Notes: generated by a model not told the origin, from the sequence alone. A stretch of DNA of 33,799 nucleotides from Lapidilactobacillus mulanensis (GCF_003946215.1 NZ_RHOW01000025.1:1-33799), one strand, 5' to 3'; positions 6,949-15,404 are shown, counted from the first letter of the stretch. Numbers and translations are program-made.

Positions 6949-7778
6949 TTCACCACGCTCCCATCAAAGCCAGAAATCTGACTAAACCATTTATCGACTA
7001 ATTTTTGATACTCACCATTTTTTTCAATTTTCTTAAGTGCCTTGTTGATCGCCGTCAGAAATTTCTTCTGCCCCTTATTTACACCAATACCATAAGGCTC
7101 AGTCGTAAAGGATCCGCCGACCACGTGATAACTCGGATCGTCAGAAGTTAAACCATACAAAATCCCATTATCCGTGGTCATGGCATCACCTTGCCCCGAT
7201 TTCAAAGCGGCAAACGCCTGCGCGGCATCGGAAAGTTGCAAGACTTCAGACTTGGGCGCGTATTTCTTAATATTGAGGACTGAATTAGATCCTTGGATCC
7301 CGATCACTTTCGTCCCACTCGTCAAATCTTTAACACTTTTGATTTTACTGCCTTTTTTAACCATAATTGCTTGGCCCGCGTTGAAATAAACGTCAGAAAA
7401 ATCAATTTCTTTTTTTCGATCGGCCGTGATACTCATCGTGGCGATCAGCGCGTCCACATTGCCATTCTTCAAGAGTGGCAATCTCGTATTACTATTCACC
7501 GGCACAAAATTAACTTTGACATTTTTACCGAATATTTCTTTCGAAACAGCCTTGGCAATGTCGACTTCGAAACCCCTGATCTCACCAGTTTCAATATCGG
7601 TCAAACCAAATAGACGCATATCACCCTTGACACCCCAGGTAATTTCGTTCGTTTCTCGCTCTGTTTGCATGACGTCTTTTTCACCGACATGCTGCCCACA
7701 AGCCGTTAGCATCAGAGTCAGAATGAATAGTGGCAACAGACACCATAATCTGAGCTGTTTTAATCTCATATGTTGCAT
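6945..7778 (-). CDS. Amino-acid ABC transporter substrate-binding lipoprotein
   Basis: 277-aa extracellular binding protein of the SBP_bac_3 (GlnH) family. A signal peptide with lipobox LTAC puts the lipidated Cys at residue 27, so the mature protein is anchored to the outer face of the membrane. Family hallmarks are the ligand-domain start GDMRLFGLTDIETGEIRGFEVDIAK, SITADRKKEIDFSDVYF and GIQGSNSVLNIKKYAP. MQHM is chosen as start because GGAGG lies seven nt before this ATG; the internal Met4 lacks such a site. It lies 14 nt downstream of the ATPase gene and overlaps the permease that follows. Confidence 0.93.
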   Translation of the reverse strand: MQHMRLKQLRLWCLLPLFILTLMLTACGQHVGEKDVMQTERETNEITWGVKGDMRLFGLTDIETGEIRGFEVDIAKAVSKEIFGKNVKVNFVPVNSNTRLPLLKNGNVDALIATMSITADRKKEIDFSDVYFNAGQAIMVKKGSKIKSVKDLTSGTKVIGIQGSNSVLNIKKYAPKSEVLQLSDAAQAFAALKSGQGDAMTTDNGILYGLTSDDPSYHVVGGSFTTEPYGIGVNKGQKKFLTAINKALKKIEKNGEYQKLVDKWFSQISGFDGSVVK

Positions 7779-7792
7779 CGTTCGTCCTCCCG

Positions 7793-8533
7793 CTAATCGA
7801 CATGAATAATTTTACCAAGAAATTCTTGCGCACGCGGATCTTTAGGCGCTTCGAAAAATGCACGTGGGTCATTACTATCCTCACGAATTTCGCCATCGGC
7901 CATGAATACGAGCCGATTACCAACTTCTTTAGCAAAGCCCATTTCGTGCGTGACGACGATCATGGTCATCCCTTGGTCTGCGACTTTCTTCATAACTTCC
8001 AAAACATCACCGATCACTTCAGGATCTAACGCAGAAGTCGGTTCGTCAAATAAAATCGCCTTAGGATGCATAGCCAGCGCGCGCGCAATCGCAATACGTT
8101 GCTTCTGCCCACCAGATAACATGCTCGGCAACTTCTGGGCTTGATCGAGTAATCCAACCAAACTCAACAACCTCTCGGCATCTTCAGCAGCCTTAACGTG
8201 TGACATTTTTAAAACTTTTTCAGGCCCTAAGGTAATATTTTGTAAAATAGTTTTGTTGGCATACAAATTAAAATGTTGGAAAACCATCCCGACATTTTTG
8301 CGAATACGATTCATATCCGTTTTTGGATCCGCTAAATCATGATTATCAACTAATAACTGCCCAGAACTAATTAATTCAAGCCCATTGATCGTCCGCAGCA
8401 ACGTACTTTTACCAGATCCAGAAGGTCCAATGATCGTTACCACCTCGCCACGTTCGATGGTTAGGTTGATATTTTTCAGCGCCTTAAATTTACCGTAATA
8501 CTTATTAACGTCATGAAATTCAATCATTGACAT
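7793..8533 (-). CDS. Polar amino-acid ABC transporter ATP-binding protein (GlnQ family)
   Basis: 246-aa ATPase, first gene of the operon. Walker A GPSGSGKST, Q-loop VFQHFNLY, signature LSGGQKQR, Walker B AILFDEPTSALDPE and H-loop VVTHEMGFA are intact. The FNLYANKTILQNITLGP and DPRAQEFLGKI segments are typical of GlnQ/ArtM ATPases. The ribosome site is a run of G (AAGGGGGG) seven nt before the ATG. It energises the two membrane permeases and lipoprotein encoded downstream. A promoter-like pair lies about 55 nt upstream. Confidence 0.93.
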   Translation of the reverse strand: MSMIEFHDVNKYYGKFKALKNINLTIERGEVVTIIGPSGSGKSTLLRTINGLELISSGQLLVDNHDLADPKTDMNRIRKNVGMVFQHFNLYANKTILQNITLGPEKVLKMSHVKAAEDAERLLSLVGLLDQAQKLPSMLSGGQKQRIAIARALAMHPKAILFDEPTSALDPEVIGDVLEVMKKVADQGMTMIVVTHEMGFAKEVGNRLVFMADGEIREDSNDPRAFFEAPKDPRAQEFLGKIIHVD

Positions 8534-8585
8534 TATAAGACCCCCCTTATTTTTTTGAATAGTTTTATTAAATATTTATGTTTTA

Positions 8586-8614
8586 ATCTTACGTGAAAAG
8601 ACAGGATAGCGCAA
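8586..8614 (-). promoter_or_regulatory. Putative promoter of the amino-acid ABC operon
   Basis: On the minus strand TTGCGC (8609-8614), a 17-nt spacer and TAAGAT (8586-8591) form a reasonable sigma-A promoter 53 nt before the ATPase start. No T-box or riboswitch motif was recognised in the short leader. Confidence 0.5.
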
Positions 8615-8775
8615 GAATTATATTCTGTATCAGTCATTTATAAATCTGATATTTTGACAAGCTCTGCTAAAAATACTCTGGAAGAAGTTGCATCTTACTG
8701 TGGAGACCGTTTTTAAAACCTTACCCTAACTTATGAAGGCTTTGTTTACGAGTGGTAAGAGTTTGTTTGGTTCCG

Positions 8776-8991
8776 TCATAACGCTCCAGAAAATAGTTGC
8801 GCCTCGCTGTGGGGATGACTTCAAGCCTTTTGAAGCCCACAAAAGGCTTGAAGATCACCCTTGTTCTAGCGGGACTTGGGTTTAAGTGGTAACTGAATTA
8901 TTGGTCAACTCATCTGAAACCATTTAAAAGCTTAATGGGTCCCGCAAGAACAATTTCACTGCGAGTCGCAACTTTTTCTTCCGCGTTCTGA
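8776..8991 (-). repeat. Module II element, copy C
   Basis: Second module type. Outer arm TCA-AACGC (8776-8784) pairs with GCGTTCTGA (8983-8991). Then come the TCC/TCC (GGA/GGA on the other strand) internal loop and a stem AGAAAATAGTTGCGCCTCGC (8788-8807) facing 8961-8979. Inside are a perfect 14-bp hairpin CTTCAAGCCTTTTG (8819-8832) / 8840-8853 and a 15-bp stem 8861-8875 / 8939-8953 with one T-T type mismatch (TTGTTCT-GCGGGAC). Strand is given as the one that reads the GGA arm first. Confidence 0.85.
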
Positions 8992-9200
8992 CTCATCTCG
9001 GCGGTTTTATAGAGTTGACTTCAACCAACGTCTAGTCCTGTGCGATTGGTTTGTACCGCAACTTCAATTTCTAGAGGACGAAAGGCAGACGTGATTACCG
9101 TTCAGACTTTTAAGCTGAACTATTCAAAGTAAAGGCAACAATGTTACTCAAGTTTGAGGAACCCTGTTATTCCATTCCTAGCCCAAACGAAAAAGGTTTA
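8992..9200 (-). promoter_or_regulatory. Composite spacer C with promoter-like pair toward module II
   Basis: 209 nt between modules II and I. Minus strand: TAGACG (9029-9034), 17 nt, TATAAA (9006-9011); the -10 edge is 14 nt from module II. The hairpin CTAGTC/GATTGG (9031-9048) keeps pairing through G-U wobbles where copies D and F have CTAGTC/GACTAG. The other end holds AACCCTGTTATTCC and the CCAAAC/GTTTAGG mini hairpin next to module I. Confidence 0.5.
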
Positions 9201-9466
9201 GGCAGAAGTTGCGGAAGAAAATAGTGGGATTACAGTGGTAATTTTGTTAATGAGCGGTTTTGGCGAATTTGCTTTAGCCGTTCGAACATCGTGAGTTACG
9301 GATAATGACATCGTTAGAGCCATGGGCGCCAGTACAGAAAGGGAAAATGTGAGATCCGGCGCTTTTCCGGATCTCACATTTTAGGCGGAAAACTTTTGGC
9401 GTACTTCCAAAAGCTTGGAGCCGTCCCCACAGCGACCTCCCACTATTTTCTGGAGCAACTTCTGCC
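9201..9466 (+). repeat. Module I element, copy C (carries 70-nt cassette)
   Basis: Outer arm GGCAGAAGTTGC (9201-9212) pairs with 9455-9466. The GGA/GGA loop is at 9213-9215 and 9452-9454; the inner stem around AGAAAATAGTGGGA pairs with TCCCACTATTTTCT. Core hairpin AAAATGTGAG (9344-9353) / CTCACATTTT (9373-9382), then the CTTTTGG/CCAAAAG hairpin. The 70-nt cassette occupies 9271-9340. Confidence 0.85.
9271..9340 (+). repeat. 70-nt cassette inside repeat copy C
   Basis: Differs at one position from 3333-3402 (reverse strand) in copy B1. Copies D and F have only ACAAAAT here, so the cassette is an insertion or a replacement within the element core. Confidence 0.8.
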
Positions 9467-9565
9467 GAAGGTAGATCAATATTTTCACACGTATGCAAAA
9501 GTCTATTCCACCAACTTTATCACCGAACTAACCCACAAGCAAACGATAACCGTTGAGAATCAGCG

Positions 9566-9596
9566 TAAAAAAATAGGATGCAATAAGCCGCATCCC
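9566..9596 (-). terminator. Terminator of ptsHI
   Basis: On the minus strand GGATGC (9590-9595) pairs with GCATCC (9576-9581), followed by a T-rich run (9566-9573 in complement), 15 nt after the ptsI stop. Confidence 0.8.
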
Positions 9597-9610
9597 ATTC
9601 ATTATTAACT

Positions 9611-11329
9611 TTATTTAACGTTATCCTTAACCAACTTGATATTATCGTCGTTAGACAAGGAAACATTCAAGGCAGCATCCGTCAACTTAGCCATGTCCTC
9701 GGTACTAAGACGCTTCATCAATGAACGAACCTTCAAAATTGAAGTTGCACTCATTGAGAATTCATCCAAGCCTAACCCAACTAAGATAGGGACCATGATT
9801 GGGTCACCAGCAGCTTCTCCACACATGCCAGCCCATTTACCCTCTTTGTGTGCAGAATCAATGATGTGCTTGATTAAGCGCAAAATAGAAGGGTTATATG
9901 GTTGATACAAGTAAGAAACATGCTCGTTACCACGATCAGCAGCCATCGTGTATTGAATTAGATCATTAGTACCAATACTAAAGAAGTCAACTTCCTTAGC
10001 AAATTGGTCAGCCAAAACTGCAGCTGCAGGAATTTCGATCATAATTCCGACTTGGATCTCACCGACTTTAGTGTCCGCAGCAACTAATTTGGCTTTTTCT
10101 TCTTCAAGAATGCCTTTAGCCTGGCGGAACTCTTGTAACGTGGCGATCATTGGGAACATGATTCGTAAATTACCAAAAGCTGAAGCACGCAATAAAGCAC
10201 GCAACTGAGTTCTAAAGATATCTTGACGATCCAAACTAATTCGGATGGCACGATAACCTAAGAACGGATTCATTTCTTCAGGAAGTGGTAAGTATGGTAG
10301 ATGTTTATCCCCACCAATATCCATTGTCCGAACAACAACAGGCTTGCCTTTCATTCCTTCAAGAACAGCTTTATAAGCTTCGAATTGATCATCTTCTGTT
10401 GGTAGTTCAGGAGAATCCATATAAAGGAATTCAGTTCTGTACAAGCCAATAGCTTCCGCGCCATTATCGAGCACACCATCTAAATCTTTAGGTGTGCCAA
10501 TATTAGCAGCCAATTCAAAATGAACACCATTTGCTGTTTCAGTTGAAGCATTCTTTAATTTTTGCCATTCAGCTTTTTGATCAGCATACTCTTTGGCTAA
10601 ATTCCGATACTTCGTAACTTCTTCAGCGCTTGGTTTAACGACGATATCACCATTATTGCCATCAACAATAACTTCATCATCTGCTTGAATGTCAGTTGTC
10701 ACACTGCCAGCACCAACAATTGCAGGGATTTCAAGCGTCCGTGCCATAATTGCTGAGTGAGCGGTCCGACCACCAATATCAGTGACAAAAGCTTTGACAT
10801 ACTTCTTATTCAACTGAGCTGTATCACTAGGCGTTAAATCATGAGCAACGATCACAACTTCTTCATGAATCAAAGCAGGATTAGGTAATTCTACACCCAA
10901 TAAGTGAGCCATGATCCGCTTAGTTACATCGCGAACATCAGCTGCACGTTCTTGCATATATGGATTATCTGTCATTGCTTCAAACATGCCGATAAAAGTT
11001 GTTGATACTTCATCCAATGCAGATTCCGCATTAACTTTTTCATCAGTGACCTTTTGCTTAACCGCACCAGTGAATTCTGGATCCGACAAAATCATCATGT
11101 GCGCATCAAAAACTTGGGCTTCTTCTTCACCCAAGGATTGTGCCGCACTATCACGAATTTGTTGTAACTCAGCATTCGATTTGTCGATGGCGTTTTGTAA
11201 ACGATCCGTTTCTTTTGCTACATCACTAATTGCAGACTTCGAAAATGACAAATCAGGTTGAACAAGGAGATAAGCTTTGGCGATTGCTACACCGTCACTA
11301 GCCGCAATCCCTTTCAATTTGTTAGTCAT
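9611..11329 (-). CDS. ptsI: Phosphoenolpyruvate-protein phosphotransferase, PTS enzyme I
   Basis: 572-aa cytoplasmic enzyme I, which takes phosphate from PEP and passes it to HPr. The N-terminal HPr-binding and swivel domain holds the active histidine H191 in [12 protein letters not shown]. The C-terminal PEP-binding barrel contains the signature [17 protein letters not shown] with [19 protein letters not shown], and the conserved Cys in [10 protein letters not shown]. Length matches the family. Its ATG overlaps the ptsH stop (TAATG), the usual ptsHI coupling. A terminator follows directly, so the operon is ptsHI only. Confidence 0.97.
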   Translation of the reverse strand: MTNKLKGIAASDGVAIAKAYLLVQPDLSFSKSAISDVAKETDRLQNAIDKSNAELQQIRDSAAQSLGEEEAQVFDAHMMILSDPEFTGAVKQKVTDEKVNAESALDEVSTTFIGMFEAMTDNPYMQERAADVRDVTKRIMAHLLGVELPNPALIHEEVVIVAHDLTPSDTAQLNKKYVKAFVTDIGGRTAHSAIMARTLEIPAIVGAGSVTTDIQADDEVIVDGNNGDIVVKPSAEEVTKYRNLAKEYADQKAEWQKLKNASTETANGVHFELAANIGTPKDLDGVLDNGAEAIGLYRTEFLYMDSPELPTEDDQFEAYKAVLEGMKGKPVVVRTMDIGGDKHLPYLPLPEEMNPFLGYRAIRISLDRQDIFRTQLRALLRASAFGNLRIMFPMIATLQEFRQAKGILEEEKAKLVAADTKVGEIQVGIMIEIPAAAVLADQFAKEVDFFSIGTNDLIQYTMAADRGNEHVSYLYQPYNPSILRLIKHIIDSAHKEGKWAGMCGEAAGDPIMVPILVGLGLDEFSMSATSILKVRSLMKRLSTEDMAKLTDAALNVSLSNDDNIKLVKDNVK

Positions 11330-11595
11330 TATTCGACAAGTCCTTCTTTCTTCATTGTCTCTTCGATTGCAGCAATTGCATCTGTTGCATCTGTGCCATC
11401 AGCAGTAATTGTAACATCTGCGCCTTGGCCGACACCTAGGGACATAACACCCATGATTGACTTCAAGTTAACTGACTTGCCTTTGTATTCAAGGTTGATG
11501 TCTGAGTTGAACTTGCTTGCTGCCTGTACTAATAAAGTTGCTGGACGTGCATGAATACCAGTTTCAGCAACAACATGAAAATCGCGTTTTTCCAT
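11329..11595 (-). CDS. ptsH: Phosphocarrier protein HPr
   Basis: 88-aa HPr. Phosphoacceptor H15 lies in TGIHARPAT, and the regulatory Ser46 in [11 protein letters not shown] is the site of HPr kinase/phosphorylase, so this is the Gram-positive form that also acts as CcpA corepressor. The ribosome site AAAGGAG precedes the ATG by 10 nt. First gene of ptsHI; the leader has an AAACAG/CTGTTT inverted repeat (about 11657-11682) and a promoter further up. Confidence 0.97.
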   Translation of the reverse strand: MEKRDFHVVAETGIHARPATLLVQAASKFNSDINLEYKGKSVNLKSIMGVMSLGVGQGADVTITADGTDATDAIAAIEETMKKEGLVE

Positions 11596-11695
11596 TATAA
11601 ATGAACTCCTTTGTGATAAAAAATTTTAGGTTTGACCTCGTTAAAGACCAGACCAGGAAACAGTCCCTAAAAGGTGTCTGTTTACTTCAACTTAA

Positions 11696-11724
11696 ATGCT
11701 AACATTTTTCGAGCAGAACTACAA
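11696..11724 (-). promoter_or_regulatory. Putative ptsHI promoter
   Basis: Minus strand TTGTAG (11719-11724), a 17-nt spacer, TAGCAT (11696-11701), about 100 nt before the ptsH ATG. This leaves a leader of about 95 nt. Confidence 0.5.
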
Positions 11725-11770
11725 GAATTTTTGTTAAATTTAAAACGTGTAATTTCGCTTGTTAGTTGGT

Positions 11771-11784
11771 GTTAAACGCTTTCA
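11771..11784 (-). promoter_or_regulatory. Candidate cre (CcpA) site upstream of ptsHI
   Basis: TGAAAGCGTTTAAC on the minus strand matches the cre core (TGAAAGCG) well. It lies over the stop codon of the 61-aa gene and roughly 85-90 nt before the predicted ptsH transcription start, a position at which CcpA can activate rather than block. Confidence 0.4.
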
Positions 11785-11957
11785 GTATATCGGTAAATTA
11801 CGGTGCCATTTCGTTGCGCATTACCAACGATTTCTTTGCGCTGTGGTAAATCTTGCCAAACGCGATGAAATGCGTCGAAATCGGCTGCCGACACGGTTAC
11901 TTCTGCAACCTTGCCCGCCATCAACTCATTTAATTTTTCTTGATAATCAACGGTCAT
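11772..11957 (-). CDS. Small conserved-looking protein, unknown function
   Basis: 61 aa, soluble, slightly acidic, with no signal peptide or membrane segment. Sequence features are an N-terminal amphipathic stretch (DYQEKLNELMAGK), a central AADFDAFHRVWQDLPQRKEIVG and a C-terminal strand GTVIYRYTESV. I do not recognise a named family. Coding is supported by a good ribosome site (GGGGGAAGG upstream of the ATG), a plausible composition, and a position between clpE and ptsHI on the ptsHI strand. It ends about 176 nt before ptsH and probably has its own promoter. Confidence 0.65.
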   Translation of the reverse strand: MTVDYQEKLNELMAGKVAEVTVSAADFDAFHRVWQDLPQRKEIVGNAQRNGTVIYRYTESV

Positions 11958-12273
11958 ATTCTTTGCCTTCCCCCAATTAATAGTTCAAAATAAAAGAGTG
12001 CTACAGAAGATATACGTAAACGTAACAAGCCGTCCTTTAGAAAAACTTAATAACTAGTTTGCCGTTTTGTATCTCATTCTAAGCGCTTGTTGAAGCGGAA
12101 CCAATCCTTAACTTGTTTATTTAAACATGGTGCCCACTTAAAGTCCAGTAACTGAGCCTCTGATCTGTGAACGCCATCAATCGATTTGCTTTTAGCCAAA
12201 AATAAACATCGCAGGAATATTTTTATTCGTTTGTAAAAAAATTGCAGCAAACTGGTAAAACATTGGATTGCTT

Positions 12274-12287
12274 GGTCAAACGTTTGA
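12274..12287. promoter_or_regulatory. GGTCAAA half-site with 12-nt palindrome upstream of clpE
   Basis: GGTCAAA (12274-12280), a CtsR-type heptad, overlaps the palindrome TCAAACGTTTGA (12276-12287). It lies about 35-50 nt upstream of the clpE -35 box. Possibly an auxiliary CtsR site. The rest of 11958-12300 shows no gene or RNA I can support. Confidence 0.25.
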
Positions 12288-12304
12288 GGTTCAGTTTTCG
12301 AGTC

Positions 12305-12331
12305 TTAGCACTTGCATGCTTCGAGTGCTAA
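12305..12331 (+). promoter_or_regulatory. CIRCE operator (HrcA) at the clpE promoter
   Basis: TTAGCACTT (12305-12313), 9 nt, GAGTGCTAA (12323-12331) matches the CIRCE consensus with a single changed base in the left arm. It covers the -35 box, so HrcA binding would block transcription. Confidence 0.8.
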
Positions 12332-12340
12332 AGCTATAAT
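12312..12340 (+). promoter_or_regulatory. clpE promoter
   Basis: TTGCAT (12312-12317), a 17-nt spacer and a consensus TATAAT (12335-12340), giving an untranslated leader of about 74 nt. Confidence 0.8.
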
Positions 12341-12349
12341 ATCATCATA

Positions 12350-12366
12350 GGTCAGAAAAGGTCAAA
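12350..12366 (+). promoter_or_regulatory. CtsR box at the clpE promoter
   Basis: GGTCAGA-AAA-GGTCAAA, the CtsR direct heptad repeat with one changed base, placed just after the -10 box around the transcription start. Confidence 0.8.
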
Positions 12367-12420
12367 CTATTTCTGACCATTAATCACGAAAAATAATTAT
12401 ATTCAGAAAGGCGTGATTCA

Positions 12421-14661
12421 ATGCTTTGTCAAAATTGTCAACAAAATGAAGCGACGATTCATCTATATACAACTGTAAATGGTCAACGTCGTGAAATCGA
12501 TTTATGTCAAAACTGTTATCAAAAACTCAAAAATCAAGTAGCTCAAGGGAGTGAATCCTCAACTATGTCACAAGATCCATTTGGATTTTCTAATTTAGAT
12601 GATATTTTTAAAGCCATGGGTGCTCAGGGTCAAAACGGCGCCGCTGAATTCCAGCAACCTACCGAACGTCAAAAGCCTCAACAAGGTCAAGGCGGTCGCG
12701 GTGGACGTCGCGGCAATGGCATCCTCGCTCAATTTGGTGTCAACCTCACCGATCAGGCGCGTCAAGGTAAGATCGACCCAGTCATCGGTCGCGATGAAGA
12801 AATTGCCCGCGTGATCGAAATTCTTAATCGGCGGACAAAGAATAATCCCGTTTTAATTGGTGAAGCTGGTGTTGGTAAGACGGCGGTCGTTGAAGGCCTC
12901 GCCCAAAAAATTGCCAACAGCGATGTTCCCGCCAAATTACAAAATAAAGAAGTTATTCGTTTAGATGTCGTTTCATTGGTACAAGGTACTGGTGTGCGTG
13001 GCCAATTCGAACAACGGATGCAACAATTAATTCAAGAATTACAAAAGAATCCAAATATTATTCTCTTCATCGATGAAATCCACGAAATCGTCGGCGCAGG
13101 TAATGCTGAAGGTGGTATGGATGCTGGTAACGTTTTGAAACCCGCACTTGCTCGTGGGGATCTGCAATTAGTCGGTGCCACAACATTGAATGAATACCGG
13201 ACGATTGAAAAAGATTCTGCGTTAGCACGTAGATTGCAACCCGTAACCGTTGAAGAGCCAACCATCGACGAAACCGTCAAGATTTTACAAGGCTTACAAC
13301 CTCGTTACGAAGATTATCACCATGTTAAATACACAGATGACGCCATCAAGGCTGCCGTTAATCTTTCGGCTCGTTATATTCAAGATCGCTTTTTACCTGA
13401 CAAGGCAATCGACTTACTCGATGAATCAGGTTCGAAGAAGAATTTAACTTTGACCAATGTGGATCCAAAAGTGATCGACGACAAAATTAAATCGGCCGAA
13501 TCTCAAAAGCAAGAAGCCTTACAGCAAGAAGATTATGAACGTGCCGCTTATTTCCGCGATCAAATCGAAAAACTCAACAAGATGAAGAATACGCAAGAAA
13601 CTGCCGACGGTGATCATCCATTAGTCACTGAAAAAGATATGGAAAAAGTCGTCGAAGAAAAGACGCACATTCCCGTTGGTGAGTTACGTGCCCAAGAACA
13701 AGCGCAATTGAAGACATTGAGCGAAGACTTGAACCGCAAAGTCATCGGCCAAAAAGATGCCGTTAACATGGTTGCACGCGCAATTCGTCGTAACCGGATC
13801 GGTTTCAACAAATCCGGCCGTCCAATCGGTTCATTCCTTTTCACCGGCCCTACTGGTGTTGGTAAAACAGAATTGGCCAAGCAATTGGCACTCGAATTAT
13901 TTGGCTCTGAAGATTCGATGATTCGTTTCGACATGAGTGAGTACATGGAGAAACATAGTGTGTCGAAGTTGATTGGTTCGCCTCCTGGCTATGTTGGTTA
14001 CGAAGAAGCTGGTCAATTGACTGAAAAAGTTCGTCGTAACCCATACAGCTTAGTTTTACTCGACGAAATTGAAAAAGCTCATCCAGATGTCATGCACATG
14101 TTTCTACAGATCTTGGACGATGGCCGTTTGACCGATTCGCAAGGCCGAACCGTTTCATTCAAAGATACCATCATCATCATGACTTCTAACGCCGGCCAAA
14201 GTGATATCGAAGCAAACGTCGGTTTCGGTGCAGCTGCCAGTGGTAAAACTCACTCGGTTATCAACAAGCTCTCTGATTTCTTCAAGCCAGAATTTCTTAA
14301 CCGATTCGATGACATCGTCGAATTTAATTCTTTGACGAAGGATAACTTGAATCAAATTGTCGACTTGATGATCACGGATACTAATAAAATGATTGCCGAC
14401 AAAGGTTTGAGCATCCACGTCACTGAGCCCGTTAAGAACAAGCTCGTTGATCTTGGTTACAATCCAGCCATGGGTGCACGACCATTGCGTCGGGTCATTC
14501 AGGAACAGATCGAAGACCGCGTTGCTGATTTCTACCTCGATCATCCAACTGACAAACAATTGGAAGCACGGATCGATGGTGGCGAGATTAAAATCGTCGC
14601 TGCTAAATCAGATGCGCAACCAGCAACTGTTAAGCAAGATTCAACAGATACAGATAAATAA
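12421..14661 (+). CDS. clpE: ATP-dependent Clp protease ATPase subunit ClpE
   Basis: 746-aa AAA+ unfoldase that feeds ClpP, part of the class III heat-shock response. The N-terminal zinc finger C3-X2-C6 and C29-X2-C32 distinguishes ClpE from ClpC. After a Gly/Gln-rich linker, NBD1 has Walker A GEAGVGKT (147-154) and Walker [14 protein letters not shown]-like coiled segment ([22 protein letters not shown]) follows, then NBD2 with [12 protein letters not shown] near residue 475 and [13 protein letters not shown], then the C-terminal sensor-2 domain. The only gene in its transcript, it is flanked by CIRCE and CtsR boxes upstream and a strong terminator downstream. Confidence 0.97.
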   Translation: MLCQNCQQNEATIHLYTTVNGQRREIDLCQNCYQKLKNQVAQGSESSTMSQDPFGFSNLDDIFKAMGAQGQNGAAEFQQPTERQKPQQGQGGRGGRRGNGILAQFGVNLTDQARQGKIDPVIGRDEEIARVIEILNRRTKNNPVLIGEAGVGKTAVVEGLAQKIANSDVPAKLQNKEVIRLDVVSLVQGTGVRGQFEQRMQQLIQELQKNPNIILFIDEIHEIVGAGNAEGGMDAGNVLKPALARGDLQLVGATTLNEYRTIEKDSALARRLQPVTVEEPTIDETVKILQGLQPRYEDYHHVKYTDDAIKAAVNLSARYIQDRFLPDKAIDLLDESGSKKNLTLTNVDPKVIDDKIKSAESQKQEALQQEDYERAAYFRDQIEKLNKMKNTQETADGDHPLVTEKDMEKVVEEKTHIPVGELRAQEQAQLKTLSEDLNRKVIGQKDAVNMVARAIRRNRIGFNKSGRPIGSFLFTGPTGVGKTELAKQLALELFGSEDSMIRFDMSEYMEKHSVSKLIGSPPGYVGYEEAGQLTEKVRRNPYSLVLLDEIEKAHPDVMHMFLQILDDGRLTDSQGRTVSFKDTIIIMTSNAGQSDIEANVGFGAAASGKTHSVINKLSDFFKPEFLNRFDDIVEFNSLTKDNLNQIVDLMITDTNKMIADKGLSIHVTEPVKNKLVDLGYNPAMGARPLRRVIQEQIEDRVADFYLDHPTDKQLEARIDGGEIKIVAAKSDAQPATVKQDSTDTDK

Positions 14662-14677
14662 TGATCCAATTATTGGG

Positions 14678-14713
14678 GCATCACCGCTTTGTTTCAGCGG
14701 TGATGCTTTTTTT
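14678..14713 (+). terminator. clpE terminator
   Basis: GCATCACCGCT (14678-14688) and AGCGGTGATGC (14696-14706) pair perfectly over 11 bp with a 7-nt loop, followed by seven T. Confidence 0.93.
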
Positions 14714-14775
14714 GTATTTGCTTAAACTAATCTGGAACGCTCATTTGAAATGCCGTAGGATTTAGTTTGGTTCCG

Positions 14776-14992
14776 TCAGAACGCTCCAGAAAATAGTTGT
14801 GCCTCGCTGTGGGGATGACTTCAAGCCTTTTGAAAAGCGCAAAAGTCTTGAAGATCACCCTTGTTCTAGCGGGACTTGGGTTTAAGTGGTAACTGAATTC
14901 TTACTCAACTCATCTAAAGAACGTTTAATAAATAATTTGGTCCCGCAAGAACAATTTCACTGCGAGTCGCAACTTTTTCTTCCGCGTTCTGA
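14776..14992 (-). repeat. Module II element, copy D
   Basis: Outer arm TCAGAACGC (14776-14784) with GCGTTCTGA (14984-14992), the TCC/TCC loop, and stem AGAAAATAGTTGTGCCTCGC facing GCGAGTCGCAACTTTTTCT. The inner hairpin CTTCAAGCCTTTTG pairs with a partner changed at one base. The TTGTTCT-GCGGGAC stem is as in copy C. The loop region about 14885-14940 is variable between copies, while the stems are not. Confidence 0.85.
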
Positions 14993-15201
14993 CTCATCCT
15001 GGCGGCTTTATAGTGGTGACTCTAGTTAACGTCTAGTCCTGTGCGACTAGTTTTAAGCGCAACTTTAATTTCTAGAAGACGAAAGGCGGACTCGGTTATC
15101 GTTCAGATTTTTTTGAAGAACTATTTAAAGTAAAGGCAACAGTGTTAATCAAGTTTGAGGAACCCTGTTATTCCAATCCTAGCCTAAACGAAATAGGTTT
15201 A
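14993..15201 (-). promoter_or_regulatory. Composite spacer D with promoter-like pair toward module II
   Basis: 209 nt. Minus strand: TAGACG (15030-15035), 17 nt, TATAAA (15007-15012), with the -10 edge 14 nt from module II as in copies C and F. CTAGTC/GACTAG forms a hairpin (15032-15049). AACCCTGTTATTCC and CCTAAAC/GTTTAGG precede module I. Confidence 0.5.
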
Positions 15202-15404
15202 GGCAGAAGTTGCGGAAGAAAATAGTGGGATTGCAGTGGTAATTTTGCTAATGAGCGGTTTTCGCGAATTTACAAAATGGGAAAATATGAGATCTTCCCG
15301 GTTTTGGAAGAGCTCATATTTTAGGCGGAAGAATTTCCGTACTTTGGAAATCCTGCAGCCGTCCCCACAGCAATTTCCCACTATTTTCTGGAGCAACTTC
15401 TGCC
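15202..15404 (+). repeat. Module I element, copy D
   Basis: Arm GGCAGAAGTTGC (15202-15213) with GCAACTTCTGCC (15393-15404), the GGA/GGA loop, and AGAAAATAGTGGGA facing TCCCACTATTTTCT. Core hairpin AAAATATGAG (15282-15291) / CTCATATTTT (15313-15322): the base pair that is G-C in copies C and F is A-T here. No 70-nt cassette. 3' flank GAAGGTAGA as in C, E and F. Confidence 0.85.

Noticed and set aside
8534-8680. T-box or riboswitch in front of the amino-acid transporter operon
   Set aside because: The leader between the putative promoter and the start is only about 45-50 nt and shows no T-box sequence or terminator hairpin.
8684-8728. Possible decayed module end (CTGGAAGAAGTTGC, CTGTGGAGACC) just left of composite C
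   Set aside because: The resemblance is short and order-shuffled, and no partner arm could be found. It may be chance or a very old remnant.
9271-9340. tRNA-like T-loop (GTTCGAAC) in the 70-nt cassette
   Set aside because: No acceptor stem, anticodon arm or CCA end can be paired around it.
8776-9466. Insertion sequence with transposase
   Set aside because: The elements have long terminal inverted repeats but no transposase ORF of any length and no clear target-site duplication. A non-autonomous mobile origin remains possible.
9274-9498. ORF of 74 aa on the minus strand, and similar ORFs at 3187-3399 and 29351-29551
   Set aside because: Similar peptides arise in each because they translate the same repeat core. 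The repeats are better explained as structured non-coding elements.
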